Source: Mucor racemosus (lineage: Eukaryota > Mucoromycota > Mucoromycetes > Mucorales > Mucoraceae). Taken from it: DNA of 64,000 nt. The stretch covers positions 1,344,851 to 1,408,850 of the forward strand of contig JAPEHQ010000015.1 in assembly GCA_027405735.1 (NCBI GenBank). Direction: 5' to 3'. Below, piece after piece: positions 50,457 to 63,991 of the stretch. The notes under the pieces are model-generated. The model ran no database searches, was not told the origin of the DNA, and was given only the letters and a program-made list of their open reading frames with translations. The stretch's first letter is position 1. Every line of letters starts with the position of its first letter. A program made the position numbers and the translations under genes.

Positions 50457-51747
50457 ATAAATTTGTATATAATCATACTACATCTTTAAAAGATGTTTCA
50501 TTTCATTAAACCTGTTTAAAACAACACAAATGTCAATAATAAATTTAATATACACAAAAAGGCTAAGGAGTAATTACTCACAGTCTCGGCAATGGCTGCT
50601 TTTCCTCCAAGTTTACCGAGAGGAAAGTTGGATATTTAGTTCCTGGGGGGAAATCTGCCTTTTTGTTCTAATCTTTTGTCTTTTTTTTTACTTGTTTTTT
50701 TTACTTATTTTTGTTTACGAATTTTTTTGAGATTTGAGGTATACTATGCCATTTTTCATTAAGATTACATGATATTCTGCTGTTCTGGTGGTCATGGAAA
50801 AGGCTACAGTCATCTTATGACGAATGCTGAACTACAAGATCTTGTCCGCTCGATGTAAGTAAGTGTGTATCTCTGTGGTAAATGTATCTATAGAAATCCA
50901 AAATCCCTTTGATATGCTTTCTTTTGGTAATACTGTTTCATATTGAAGTCATTTTAATAAAGATTTGGTATTATTATAAAGTTATAAAGACTCTGTGCTT
51001 TCCTTGTGGTCAATTTTTTACGCTTTTCTTGGATTTTTACACTCATCATAATCAACACATTTTAAGAAACCTTCTTTTACCACACTCATATTTAAATACA
51101 TATCTTTTCCTTTGAAAGACCAGCATGAGAATTGCGTTTACATGGATTCTATCTATTCTGTAGCAAACTACACACATCAAGTTTGTATAGTAATCAGGCT
51201 GATCTTAGATATCATCTAAAGATCTAGAAATATTAAAATCACAAAAATATTAAAATATCGAATTGTACCACTGGTACTTCCAAACTAGGCACTAAAGCAC
51301 GAAGGTCTTGTTTTAAGACCTTATTACTAATTATTAATATAAATTAGCTAATACTATATATATATATATATATCGCAAAGGTGATAGTAATCCATAAACC
51401 TTTACTTTTTTACTTTTAAATCTTTGAACAACTTAGAAAAGTTGTAATTTATAAGTTTTTTTTTTTTGCTGCATATTCAAACATGTTCAGTATTCCACAT
51501 TAATGACAGCCAACCTCACATTAAAAAACTGCAAGATAAAGACCATGTGTATTTTTGCCTTTGTACAACATATTTAGGGTGCTAAAAGAAGCCTAAACGC
51601 TATCCCTCACAACTATTATATATTCATTTCTGTATCATCCATTTGTTATTACAAAACAAATACCCCAACTGTCATCCTATTCAACATTGTCCCAGCTACA
51701 AAATTTATTAAATTAAGCAAGGATGGTTACTATAGTGATTGCTTCAT
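50457..51747. other. Intergenic before the satellite array
   Basis: AT-rich. It holds two short coding-like pieces at 50592-50639 and 50769-50854, listed separately, and a (TA)n run at about 51354-51373. The satellite array begins at 51748 without an obvious boundary motif. Confidence 0.45.
50592..50854 (+). pseudogene. Possible gene remnant next to the satellite array
   Basis: A short frame MAAFPPSLPRGKLDI (50592-50639) and, after a T-rich gap, MIFCCSGGHGKGYSHLMT continuing to LQDLVRSM (50769-50854) with a perfect donor GTAAGTAAG. Each looks protein-like and the second ends as an exon should, but no continuation was found in the ~900 bp before the repeats. They may be the surviving 5' part of a gene cut off by the array, or chance. 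Family unknown. Confidence 0.25.
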
Positions 51748-54700
51748 AAATTTGAATGATGCAGAAATGGCCAGCTTAAAATTGAGAAAGCGCATTTGAA
51801 ATGAAAATAAGTCGAGAAAGTACTAAGGTATTGCAATAATGGATATTAAGTAAAGTCTAGATTATTTTTCATTCTCTACCAGGATATTTAGTTTTTGGAT
51901 GGCTGTAAAGACTTTTTTTTATTTTTTTATAAATTTTGTGAGAGCACTTTTTCTGTTATAGAAATCCATGAAGGGATGACTGGTATGCAAAACTAGAACC
52001 ATAGGATAGTACTCATTAGCGTCTATCCAACGAATTTTACCTCGTCAAAAAATATTGATTTTTCATCGAGAAAATTGAGATTGAATGATTGATTTTTGGT
52101 GATACTACAAAAAAGGATCCATTTTGGACGAGGATATTATACAAGGAAAAATTTTCGGTTTTACAAAAAAAAGATTAAAAAAATGTATATCCCCACAAAA
52201 AATAGGGCTACAGCTACGTGTAAATACTCATTCTGTAGATAATTTTGTTGCGCATAATGTGAAAATAAAATATTTCAGGGTTGCATTTGAATAAAGAGTA
52301 CTTTTTGATCAAAAACTGTTGAAATTTAATATTAAATTTACTAGAGATTTTATGAGAAAAATATTTTCAAAACCTACACAGTTCGATTTAAAATTAAAAA
52401 CTGAACCTGAAACATTTAATACGCTAGTTCAACTTACTATGCATTTTTGTGAGTAATTAAACATACAAGGATTTTTTTGGATTTTTTTGGATTTTTTTTC
52501 CATTTGAACACTTTTTGGATTCAAGCTCAGTTACATGTGCATATCTGATTATACAATTTTATATGGTCATATTCAAAATCGGAGCGTGCCCCCATTTCAA
52601 TAGATAATCATGAAATAAAAAATGTAGGGCTATACTTGATATGCTACAGAATATTGACAAAAGACTTATTTCTATTCATGCTGATTTCTCAGCGAGCATA
52701 AGGGCTTCAAAAGTGAAACATTTGCTTTTACCCCGCTTAAAAACTCAACCTAAGATGGCAAATATCTCGAGATTTTAATAAGCTTGTTGCACTTAAATGC
52801 TGCTTAGCAAAATCTTCTTGTTTTTTCAATGTTTTATTATATATTAAAATTTCAGGGGTGGTTTTTTTGGATAATTTTTGGACCCCCTAAACCTTGTAAT
52901 TGTCAATCCTGTTTTGTTTTGTTTTTTCTTTTTGTAGTTTTAACAATTTGGAGAATTTTCATATTTTTTTTACAAAAGTATCGCTAGGAATCAGGCAACC
53001 AAGTTTTCTGGGGTAAAATTGGCTGCTGAAAACGAATCTGCAATTCATTTTATTGCATCTATCAATTTCGCCGAGTGAAATGTCAAAAGAGTCTGTATAA
53101 ATAATCTTGCCAGAATATTACACTTTTATTAACAATATATCCTTTGGATGTATTTATATACATTAATTATAACTATTACTAGGGTTTTACTATCTAAGAA
53201 TATGATGTAAGTCAGTAATCCGCATTGATTTACTGTAACACTAATTATAGACTGTGACCTTGGATGTGAGACCTAGGATGAGTATTGACATAACACCGAG
53301 ATTTTTGTGGTATAAACTCTGCTGGATTCTAGTATATACGCCTATGGCAACCCTTAAATTTCATTAGAAAGTCTTGAACACATAATAAAAGTTGTTAAAC
53401 AATTTATTACACACACTTTGATGTATAATTCTAAACGTTAAGTATAGTGTCGTATATTTTCATGTTTGATAAATAATACTTAAAAAAGAATACAATTAAA
53501 GCAGAATGAGTAATGAGTAATGAATCAGTTCTTCAACTGTATAATAAAAACAAGATATTGTTTATTTAGATATAAAAGTACGGCTTTTTATATTGATTTG
53601 ACATTGCAATCCTGAAATGTAATTAAAGACACTATTGAACCATTAGATCTGTTTGATAGTAATCTATGGATTGAAATGAATCAATCATAATTTAACCGTT
53701 CTTGCAGAACTTGTGAGTTGCCTTGTTTTAATGCTGCGCTAAATGTGCTTGTTGGATGTTGATTTGATAGCTACTTGATTGATTAACCGCTGGGATAAAA
53801 TAATGTGGTGTCATAATTGAGGCCTAAGCGTTCTTGGTAATTACTAGATTAAACTTAGTACGCTAGGAGTTTCGTATATCCGATATCAAGACTTTGAACT
53901 TCAATACATGCCGTACAATCAATAGATTGTAAGATGTATTGATGCTGTAGAAAGTGATAACATATTATGGTACTACGTGATGGCATACAACATACTACTG
54001 TAGTATATGATTCATATTTTTGTCAATGGTCACTCTTCCAAAAAAAAAAAGCCGAACAATCTCCGGAAGCGGCCATCTAATAATATTTCCAGGCTTTAAA
54101 TTTTTAGAAAAAATTACCGGACAGCCCGGACGCTGTTGTTTAAATATCCCAAGCAGCTATAAGATGCAGGTATCGAAATTTCATACAAAAATTAAGATTC
54201 GACTATATTGCTATCAATTACTCAAAGGCTTATTTTAAGTAAAGCATAAATACAACCTACAACATTATTAGCCTAATAACAGATTTAACTTGAAAAGTAT
54301 AAGATGATACAAACGAATTCAAAAAAAGTCCATAAAATCACAAATTTAAAGGATTTATATATAAAAGCACTACGGCCGACCTGTGCTGCACAAGATGATT
54401 TTGTTGTGCCCAGGTGAACTGCACACTATTATGGCCTGATGAGTTGTTGCTTCCACTTAATAATGGCTGAAAGGATAACAAGATGCACATGGGCACAACA
54501 AAAGAAACTGCACACGAGCATAATAAAAAGCCTGTATGTGCAGAACTATAGATTCTATCCGTGTGCATGACATTAATCCCATGTGTGCATAATAGTAGAA
54601 TTCCTTAAAAGCATATCATTGCCTTCGATTTGATCTGGTAATCAAGAAATACGTCCAACAATACAGTAGTAATAAATAATGATATCTAATCTTAGAATGC

Positions 54701-54818
54701 GGTTAAATGAAAATATCAGTCTCTAATATAGACTGCTACCTATATGCCAACGTACCTGAGATGCTCAACTTTAATCTAAAGCTATGTTCCTAAAAATATC
54801 CAATCTTTCGTAGTTGGC
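51748..54818 (+). repeat. 3.07 kb macrosatellite, unit 1 (3071 bp)
   Basis: First complete unit of the tandem array, counted from AAATTTGAATGATGCAG to the next occurrence of the same word. It contains no open frame above about 76 codons. Inside are segments related to the dispersed A/B/C repeats (for example CAAAATCGGAGCGTGCCCCC at 52570 and GTACCTGAGATGCTCAAC near the end), a 131-bp insertion at 54167-54297 flanked by TATAAGATG, and GC-rich patches around 54055-54130. Confidence 0.97.
54167..54297. mobile_element. 131-bp insertion within the satellite unit, 9-bp flanking duplication
   Basis: The segment from CAGGTATCGAAATTTC to AACTTGAAAAG is flanked by TATAAGATG at 54158-54166 and 54298-54306. 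The relic copy at about 12600-12615 has a single TATAAGATG and lacks the segment. It is present in all four units of the array, so it entered before the array expanded. No clear terminal inverted repeats. Confidence 0.65.
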
Positions 54819-57800
54819 AAATTTGAATGATGCAGAAATGGCCAGCTTAAAATTGAGAAAGCGCATTTGAAATGAAAATAAGTCGAGAAAGTACTAAGGT
54901 ATTGCAATAATGGATATTAAGTAAAGTCTAGATTATTTTTCATTCTCTACCAGGATATTTAGTTTTTGGATGGCTGTAAAGACTTTTTTTTATTTTTTTA
55001 TAAATTTTGTGAGAGCACTTTTTCTGTTATAGAAATCCATGAAGGGATGACTGGTATGCAAAACTAGAACCATAGGATAGTACTCATTAGCGTCTATCCA
55101 ACGAATTTTACCTCGTCAAAAAATATTGATTTTTCATCGAGAAAATTGAGATTGAATGATTGATTTTTGGTGATACTACAAAAAAGGATCCATTTTGGAC
55201 GAGGATATTATACAAGGAAAAATTTTCGGTTTTACAAAAAAAAGATTAAAAAAATGTATATCCCCACAAAAAATAGGGCTACAGCTACGTGTAAATACTC
55301 ATTCTGTAGATAATTTTGTTGCGCATAATGTGAAAATAAAATATTTCAGGGTTGCATTTGAATAAAGAGTACTTTTTGATCAAAAACTGTTGAAATTTAA
55401 TATTAAATTTACTAGAGATTTTATGAGAAAAATATTTTCAAAACCTACACAGTTCGATTTAAAATTAAAAACTGAACCTGAAACATTTAATACGCTAGTT
55501 CAACTTACTATGCATTTTTGTGAGTAATTAAACATACAAGGATTTTTTTGGATTTTTTTGGATTTTTTTTCCATTTGAACACTTTTTGGATTCAAGCTCA
55601 GTTACATGTGCATATCTGATTATACAATTTTATATGGTCATATTCAAAATCGGAGCGTGCCCCCATTTCAATAGATAATCATGAAATAAAAAATGTAGGG
55701 CTATACTTGATATGCTACAGAATATTGACAAAAGACTTATTTCTATTCATGCTGATTTCTCAGCGAGCATAAGGGCTTCAAAAGTGAAACATTTGCTTTT
55801 ACCCCGCTTAAAAACTCAACCTAAGATGGCAAATATCTCGAGATTTTAATAAGCTTGTTGCACTTAAATGCTGCTTAGCAAAATCTTCTTGTTTTTTCAA
55901 TGTTTTATTATATATTAAAATTTCAGGGGTGGTTTTTTGGATAATTTTTGGACCCCCTAAACCTTGTAATTGTCAATCCTGTTTTGTTTTGTTTTTTCTT
56001 TTTGTAGTTTTAACAATTTGGAGAATTTTCATATTTTTTTTACAAAAGTATCGCTAGGAATCAGGCAACCAAGTTTTCTGGGGTAAAATTGGCTGCTGAA
56101 AACGAATCTGCAATTCATTTTATTGCATCTATCAATTTCGCCGAGTGAAATGTCAAAAGAGTCTGTATAAATAATCTTGCCAGAATATTACACTTTTATT
56201 AACAATATATCCTTTGGATGTATTTATATACATTAATTATAACTATTACTAGGGTTTTACTATCTAAGAATATGATGTAAGTCAGTAATCCGCATTGATT
56301 TACTGTAACACTAATTATAGACTGTGACCTTGGATGTGAGACCTAGGATGAGTATTGACATAACACCGAGATTTTTGTGGTATAAACTCTGCTGGATTCT
56401 AGTATATACGCCTATGGCAACCCTTAAATTTCATTAGAAAGTCTTGAACACATAATAAAAGTTGTTAAACAATTTATTACACACACTTTGATGTATAATT
56501 CTAAACGTTAAGTATAGTGTCGTATATTTTCATGTTTGATAAATAATACTTAAAAAAGAATACAATTAAAGCAGAATGAGTAATGAGTAATGAATCAGTT
56601 CTTCAACTGTATAATAAAAACAAGATATTGTTTATTTAGATATAAAAGTACGGCTTTTTATATTGATTTGACATTGCAATCCTGAAATGTAATTAAAGAC
56701 ACTATTGAACCATTAGATCTGTTTGATAGTAATCTATGGATTGAAATGAATCAATCATAATTTAACCGTTCTTGCAGAACTTGTGAGTTGCCTTGTTTTA
56801 ATGCTGCGCTAAATGTGCTTGTTGGATGTTGATTTGATAGCTACTTGATTGATTAACCGCTGGGATAAAATAATGTGGTGTCATAATTGAGGCCTAAGCG
56901 TTCTTGGTAATTACTAGATTAAACTTAGTACGCTAGGAGTTTCGTATATCCGATATCAAGACTTTGAACTTCAATACATGCCGTACAATCAATAGATTGT
57001 AAGATGTATTGATGCTGTAGAAAGTGATAACATATTATGGTACTACGTGATGGCATACAACATACTACTGTAGTATATGATTCATATTTTTGTCAATGGT
57101 CACTCTTCCAAAAAAAAAAAGCCGAACAATCTCCGGAAGCGGCCATCTAATAATATTTCCAGGCTTTAAATTTTTAGAAAAAATTACCGGACAGCCCGGA
57201 CGCTGTTGTTTAAATATCCCAAGCAGCTATAAGATGCAGGTATCGAAATTTCATACAAAAATTAAGATTCGACTATATTGCTATCAATTACTCAAAGGCT
57301 TATTTTAAGTAAAGCATAAATACAACCTACAACATTATTAGCCTAATAACAGATTTAACTTGAAAAGTATAAGATGATACAAACGAATTCAAAAAAAGTC
57401 CATAAAATCACAAATTTAAAGGATTTATATATAAAAGCACTACGGCCGACCTGTGCTGCACAAGATGATTTTGTTGTGCCCAGGTGAACTGCACACTATT
57501 ATGGCCTGATGAGTTGTTGCTTCCACTTAATAATGGCTGAAAGGATAACAAGATGCACATGGGCACAACAAAAGAAACTGCACACGAGCATAATAAAAAG
57601 CCTGTATGTGCAGAACTATAGATTCTGTCCGTGTGCATGACATTAATCCCATGTGTGCATAATAGTAGAATTCCTTAAAAGCATATCATTGCCTTCGATT
57701 TGATCTGGTAATCAAGAAATACGTCCAACAATACAGTAGTAATAAATAATGATATCTAATCTTAGAATGCGGTTAAATGAAAATATCAGTCTCTAATATA

Positions 57801-57888
57801 GACTGCTACCTATATGCCAACGTACCTGAGATGCTCAACTTTAATCTAAAGCTATGTTCCTAAAAATATCCAATCTTTCGTAGTTGGC
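54819..57888 (+). repeat. 3.07 kb macrosatellite, unit 2 (3070 bp)
   Basis: Almost base-for-base identical to unit 1. The clear differences found by eye are one fewer T in a run at about 55937 and A to G in GATTCTGTCCG at 57627, where unit 1 has GATTCTATCCG. Confidence 0.97.
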
Positions 57889-60800
57889 AAATTTGAATGA
57901 TGCAGAAATGGCCAGCTTAAAATTGAGAAAGCGCATTTGAAATGAAAATAAGTCGAGAAAGTACTAAGGTATTGCAATAATGGATATTAAGTAAAGTCTA
58001 GATTATTTTTCATTCTCTACCAGGATATTTAGTTTTTGGATGGCTGTAAAGACTTTTTTTTATTTTTTTATAAATTTTGTGAGAGCACTTTTTCTGTTAT
58101 AGAAATCCATGAAGGGATGACTGGTATGCAAAACTAGAACCATAGGATAGTACTCATTAGCGTCTATCCAACGAATTTTACCTCGTCAAAAAATATTGAT
58201 TTTTCATCGAGAAAATTGAGATTGAATGATTGATTTTTGGTGATACTACAAAAAAGGATCCATTTTGGACGAGGATATTATACAAGGAAAAATTTTCGGT
58301 TTTACAAAAAAAAGATTAAAAAATGTATATCCCCACAAAAAATAGGGCTACAGCTACGTGTAAATACTCATTCTGTAGATAATTTTGTTGCGCATAATGT
58401 GAAAATAAAATATTTCAGGGTTGCATTTGAATAAAGAGTACTTTTTGATCAAAAACTGTTGAAATTTAATATTAAATTTACTAGAGATTTTATGAGAAAA
58501 ATATTTTCAAAACCTACACAGTTCGATTTAAAATTAAAAACTGAACCTGAAACATTTAATACGCTAGTTCAACTTACTATGCATTTTTGTGAGTAATTAA
58601 ACATACAAGGATTTTTTTTGGATTTTTTTGGATTTTTTTTCCATTTGAACACTTTTTGGATTCAAGCTCAGTTACATGTGCATATCTGATTATACAATTT
58701 TATATGGTCATATTCAAAATCGGAGCGTGCCCCCATTTCAATAGATAATCATGAAATAAAAAATGTAGGGCTATACTTGATATGCTACAGAATATTGACA
58801 AAAGACTTATTTCTATTCATGCTGATTTCTCAGCGAGCATAAGGGCTTCAAAAGTGAAACATTTGCTTTTACCCCGCTTAAAAACTCAACCTAAGATGGC
58901 AAATATCTCGAGATTTTAATAAGCTTGTTGCACTTAAATGCTGCTTAGCAAAATCTTCTTGTTTTTTCAATGTTTTATTATATATTAAAATTTCAGGGGT
59001 GGTTTTTTTGGATAATTTTTGGACCCCCTAAACCTTGTAATTGTCAATCCTGTTTTGTTTTGTTTTTTCTTTTTGTAGTTTTAACAATTTGGAGAATTTT
59101 CATATTTTTTTTACAAAAGTATCGCTAGGAATCAGGCAACCAAGTTTTCTGGGGTAAAATTGGCTGCTGAAAACGAATCTGCAATTCATTTTATTGCATC
59201 TATCAATTTCGCCGAGTGAAATGTCAAAAGAGTCTGTATAAATAATCTTGCCAGAATATTACACTTTTATTAACAATATATCCTTTGGATGTATTTATAT
59301 ACATTAATTATAACTATTACTAGGGTTTTACTATCTAAGAATATGATGTAAGTCAGTAATCCGCATTGATTTACTGTAACACTAATTATAGACTGTGACC
59401 TTGGATGTGAGACCTAGGATGAGTATTGACATAACACCGAGATTTTTGTGGTATAAACTCTGCTGGATTCTAGTATATACGCCTATGGCAACCCTTAAAT
59501 TTCATTAGAAAGTCTTGAACACATAATAAAAGTTGTTAAACAATTTATTACACACACTTTGATGTATAATTCTAAACGTTAAGTATAGTGTCGTATATTT
59601 TCATGTTTGATAAATAATACTTAAAAAAGAATACAATTAAAGCAGAATGAGTAATGAGTAATGAATCAGTTCTTCAACTGTATAATAAAAACAAGATATT
59701 GTTTATTTAGATATAAAAGTACGGCTTTTTATATTGATTTGACATTGCAATCCTGAAATGTAATTAAAGACACTATTGAACCATTAGATCTGTTTGATAG
59801 TAATCTATGGATTGAAATGAATCAATCATAATTTAACCGTTCTTGCAGAACTTGTGAGTTGCCTTGTTTAATGCTGCGCTAAATGTGCTTGTTGGATGTT
59901 GATTTGATAGCTACTTGATTGATTAACCGCTGGGATAAAATAATGTGGTGTCATAATTGAGGCCTAAGCGTTCTTGGTAATTACTAGATTAAACTTAGTA
60001 CGCTAGGAGTTTCGTATATCCGATATCAAGACTTTGAACTTCAATACATGCCGTACAATCAATAGATTGTAAGATGTATTGATGCTGTAGAAAGTGATAA
60101 CATATTATGGTACTACGTGATGGCATACAACATACTACTGTAGTATATGATTCATATTTTTGTCAATGGTCACTCTTCCAAAAAAAAAAAGCCGAACAAT
60201 CTCCGGAAGCGGCCATCTAATAATATTTCCAGGCTTTAAATTTTTAGAAAAATTACCGGACAGCCCGGACGCTGTTGTTTAAATATCCCAAGCAGCTATA
60301 AGATGCAGGTATCGAAATTTCATACAAAAATTAAGATTCGACTATATTGCTATCAATTACTCAAAGGCTTATTTTAAGTAAAGCATAAATACAACCTACA
60401 ACATTATTAGCCTAATAACAGATTTAACTTGAAAAGTATAAGATGATACAAACGAATTCAAAAAAAGTCCATAAAATCACAAATTTAAAGGATTTATATA
60501 TAAAAGCACTACGGCCGACCTGTGCTGCACAAGATGATTTTGTTGTGCCCAGGTGAACTGCACACTATTATGGCCTGATGAGTTGTTGCTTCCACTTAAT
60601 AATGGCTGAAAGGATAACAAGATGCACATGGGCACAACAAAAGAAACTGCACACGAGCATAATAAAAAGCCTGTATGTGCAGAACTATAGATTCTGTCCG
60701 TGTGCATGACATTAATCCCATGTGTGCATAATAGTAATTCCTTAAAAGCATATCATTGCCTTCGATTTGATCTGGTAATCAAGAAATACGTCCAACAATA

Positions 60801-60955
60801 CAGTAGTAATAAATAATGATATCTAATCTTAGAATGCGGTTAAATGAAAATATCAGTCTCTAATATAGACTGCTACCTATATGCCAACGTACCTGAGATG
60901 CTCAACTTTAATCTAAAGCTATGTTCCTAAAAATATCCAATCTTTCGTAGTTGGC
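57889..60955 (+). repeat. 3.07 kb macrosatellite, unit 3 (3067 bp)
   Basis: Same unit with a few single-base length changes in homopolymers and a small deletion near 60736 (AATAGTAATTCC in place of AATAGTAGAATTCC). It shares the G of GATTCTGTCCG with unit 2. Confidence 0.97.
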
Positions 60956-63900
60956 AAATTTGAATGATGCAGAAATGGCCAGCTTAAAATTGAGAAAGCG
61001 CATTTGAAATGAAAATAAGTCGAGAAAGTACTAAGGTATTGCAATAATGGATATTAAGTAAAGTCTAGATTATTTTTCATTCTCTACCAGGATATTTAGT
61101 TTTTGGATGGCTGTAAAGACTTTTTTTATTTTTTTATAAATTTTGTGAGAGCACTTTTTCTGTTATAGAAATCCATGAAGGGATGACTGGTATGCAAAAC
61201 TAGAACCATAGGATAGTACTCATTAGCGTCTATCCAACGAATTTTACCTCGTCAAAAATATTGATTTTTCATCGAGAAAATTGAGATTGAATGATTGATT
61301 TTTGGTGATACTACAAAAAGGATCCATTTGGACGAGGATATTATACAAGGAAAAATTTTCGGTTTTACAAAAAAAGATTAAAAAAATGTATATCCCACAA
61401 AAAATAGGGCTACAGCTACGTGTAAATACTCATTCTGTAGATAATTTTGTTGCGCATAATGTGAAAATAAAATATTTCAGGGTTGCATTTGAATAAAGAG
61501 TACTTTTTGATCAAAAACTGTTGAAATTTAATATTAAATTTACTAGAGATTTTATGAGAAAAATTTTTCAAAACCTACACAGTTCGATTTAAAATTAAAA
61601 ACTGAACCTGAAACATTTAATACGCTAGTTCAACTTACTATGCATTTTTGTGAGTAATTAAACATACAAGGATTTTTTTGGATTTTTTTGGATTTTTTTC
61701 CATTTGAACACTTTTGGATTCAAGCTCAGTTACATGTGCATATCTGATTATACAATTTATATGGTCATATTCAAAATCGGAGCGTGCCCCCATTTCAATA
61801 GATAATCATGAAATAAAAAATGTAGGGCTATACTTGATATGCTACAGAATATTGACAAAAGACTTATTTCTATTCATGCTGATTTCTCAGCGAGCATAAG
61901 GGCTTCAAAAGTGAAACATTTGCTTTTACCCCGCTTAAAAACTCAACCTAAGATGGCAAATATCTCGAGATTTTAATAAGCTTGTTGCACTTAAATGCTG
62001 CTTAGCAAAATCTTCTTGTTTTTCAATGTTTTATATATATTAAAATTTCAGGGGGGTTTTTTGGATAATTTTTGGACCCCCTAAACTTGTAATTGTCAAT
62101 CCTGTTTGTTTTGTTTTTCTTTTTGTAGTTTTAACAATTTGGAGAATTTTCATATTTTTTTACAAAAGTATCGCTAGGAATCAGGCAACCAAGTTTCTGG
62201 GGTAAAATTGGCTGCTGAAAACGAATCTGCAATTCATTTATTGCATCTATCAATTTCGCCGAGTGAAATGTCAAAAGAGTCTGTATAAATAATCTTGCCA
62301 GAATATTACACTTTTATTAACAATATATCCTTTGGATGTATTTATATACATTAATTATAACTATTACTAGGGTTTTACTATCTAAGAATATGATGTAAGT
62401 CAGTAATCCGCATTGATTTACTGTAACACTAATTATAGACTGTGACCTTGGATGTGAGACCTAGGATGAGTATTGACATAACACCGAGATTTTTGTGGTA
62501 TAAACTCTGCTGGATTCTAGTATATACGCCTATGGCAACCCTTAAATTTCATTAGAAAGTCTTGAACACATAATAAAAGTTGTTAAACAATTATTACACA
62601 CACTTTGATGTAATTCTAAACGTTAAGTATAGTGTCGTATATTTTCATGTTTGATAAATAATACTTAAAAAAGAATACAATTAAAGCAGAATGAGTAATG
62701 AGTAATGAATCAGTTCTTCAACTGTATAATAAAAAAAGATATTGTTTATTTAGATATAAAGTACGGCTTTTTATATTGATTTGACATTGCAATCCTGAAA
62801 TGTAATTAAAGACACTATTGACCATTAGATCTGTTTGATAGTAATCTATGGATTGAAATGAATCAATCATAATTTAACCGTTCTTGCAGAACTTGTGAGT
62901 TGCCTTGTTTTAATGCTGCGCTAAATGTGCTTGTTGGATGTTGATTTGATAGCTACTTGATTGATTAACCGCTGGGATAAAATAATGTGGTGTCATAATT
63001 GAGGCCTAAGCGTTCTTGGTAATTACTAGATTAAACTTAGTACGCTAGGAGTTTCGTATATCCGATATCAAGACTTTGAACTTCAATACATGCCGTACAA
63101 TCAATAGATTGTAAGATGTATTGATGCTGTAGAAAGTGATAACATATTATGGTACTACGTGATGGCATACAACATACTACTGTAGTATATGATTCATATT
63201 TTTGTCAATGGTCACTCTTCCAAAAAAAAAAAAGCCGAACAATCTCCGGAAGCGGCCATCTAATAATATTTCCAGGCTTTAAATTTTAGAAAAAATTACC
63301 GGACAGCCCGGACGCTGTTGTTTAAATATCCCAAGCAGCTATAAGATGCAGGTATCGAAATTTCATACAAAAATTAAGATTCGACTATATTGCTATCAAT
63401 TACTCAAAGGCTTATTTTAAGTAAAGCATAAATACAACCTACAACATTATTAGCCTAATAACAGATTTAACTTGAAAAGTATAAGATGATACAAACGAAT
63501 TCAAAAAAAGTCCATAAAATCACAAATTAAAGGATTTATATATAAAGCACTACGGCCGACCTGTGCTGCACAAGATGATTTTGTTGTGCCCAGGTGAACT
63601 GCACACTATTATGGCCTGATGAGTTGTTGCTTCCACTAATAATGGCTGAAAGGATAACAAGATGCACATGGGACAACAAAAGAAACTGCACACGAGCATA
63701 ATAAAAAGCCTGTATGTGCAGAACTATAGATTCTGTCCGTGTGCATGACATTATCCCATGTGTGCATATTAGAATTCCTTAAAAGCATATCATTGCCTTC
63801 GATTTGATCTGGTAATCAAGAAATACGTCCAACAATACAGTAGTAATAAATAATGATATCTAATCTTAGAATGCGGTTAAATGAAATATCAGTCTCTAAT

Positions 63901-63991
63901 ATAGACTGCTACCTATATGCCAACGTACCTGAGATGCTCAACTTTAATCTAAAGCTATGTTCCTAAAAATATCCAATCTTTCGTAGTTGGC
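60956..63991 (+). repeat. 3.07 kb macrosatellite, unit 4 (3036 bp)
   Basis: Same unit but about 31-35 bp shorter than the others, almost entirely through scattered one-base losses in homopolymers, such as CACTTTTGG for CACTTTTTGG and GGGACAAC for GGGCACAAC, plus a 2-bp loss in ATGTAATTC. The last nine bases of the window are the start of a fifth unit, so the array runs on. Confidence 0.97.

Noticed and set aside
54020..54238. Small frames of 61-76 aa repeated in each satellite unit
   Set aside because: They recur only because the unit recurs, are broken by single-base changes in units 3-4, and show no family resemblance.
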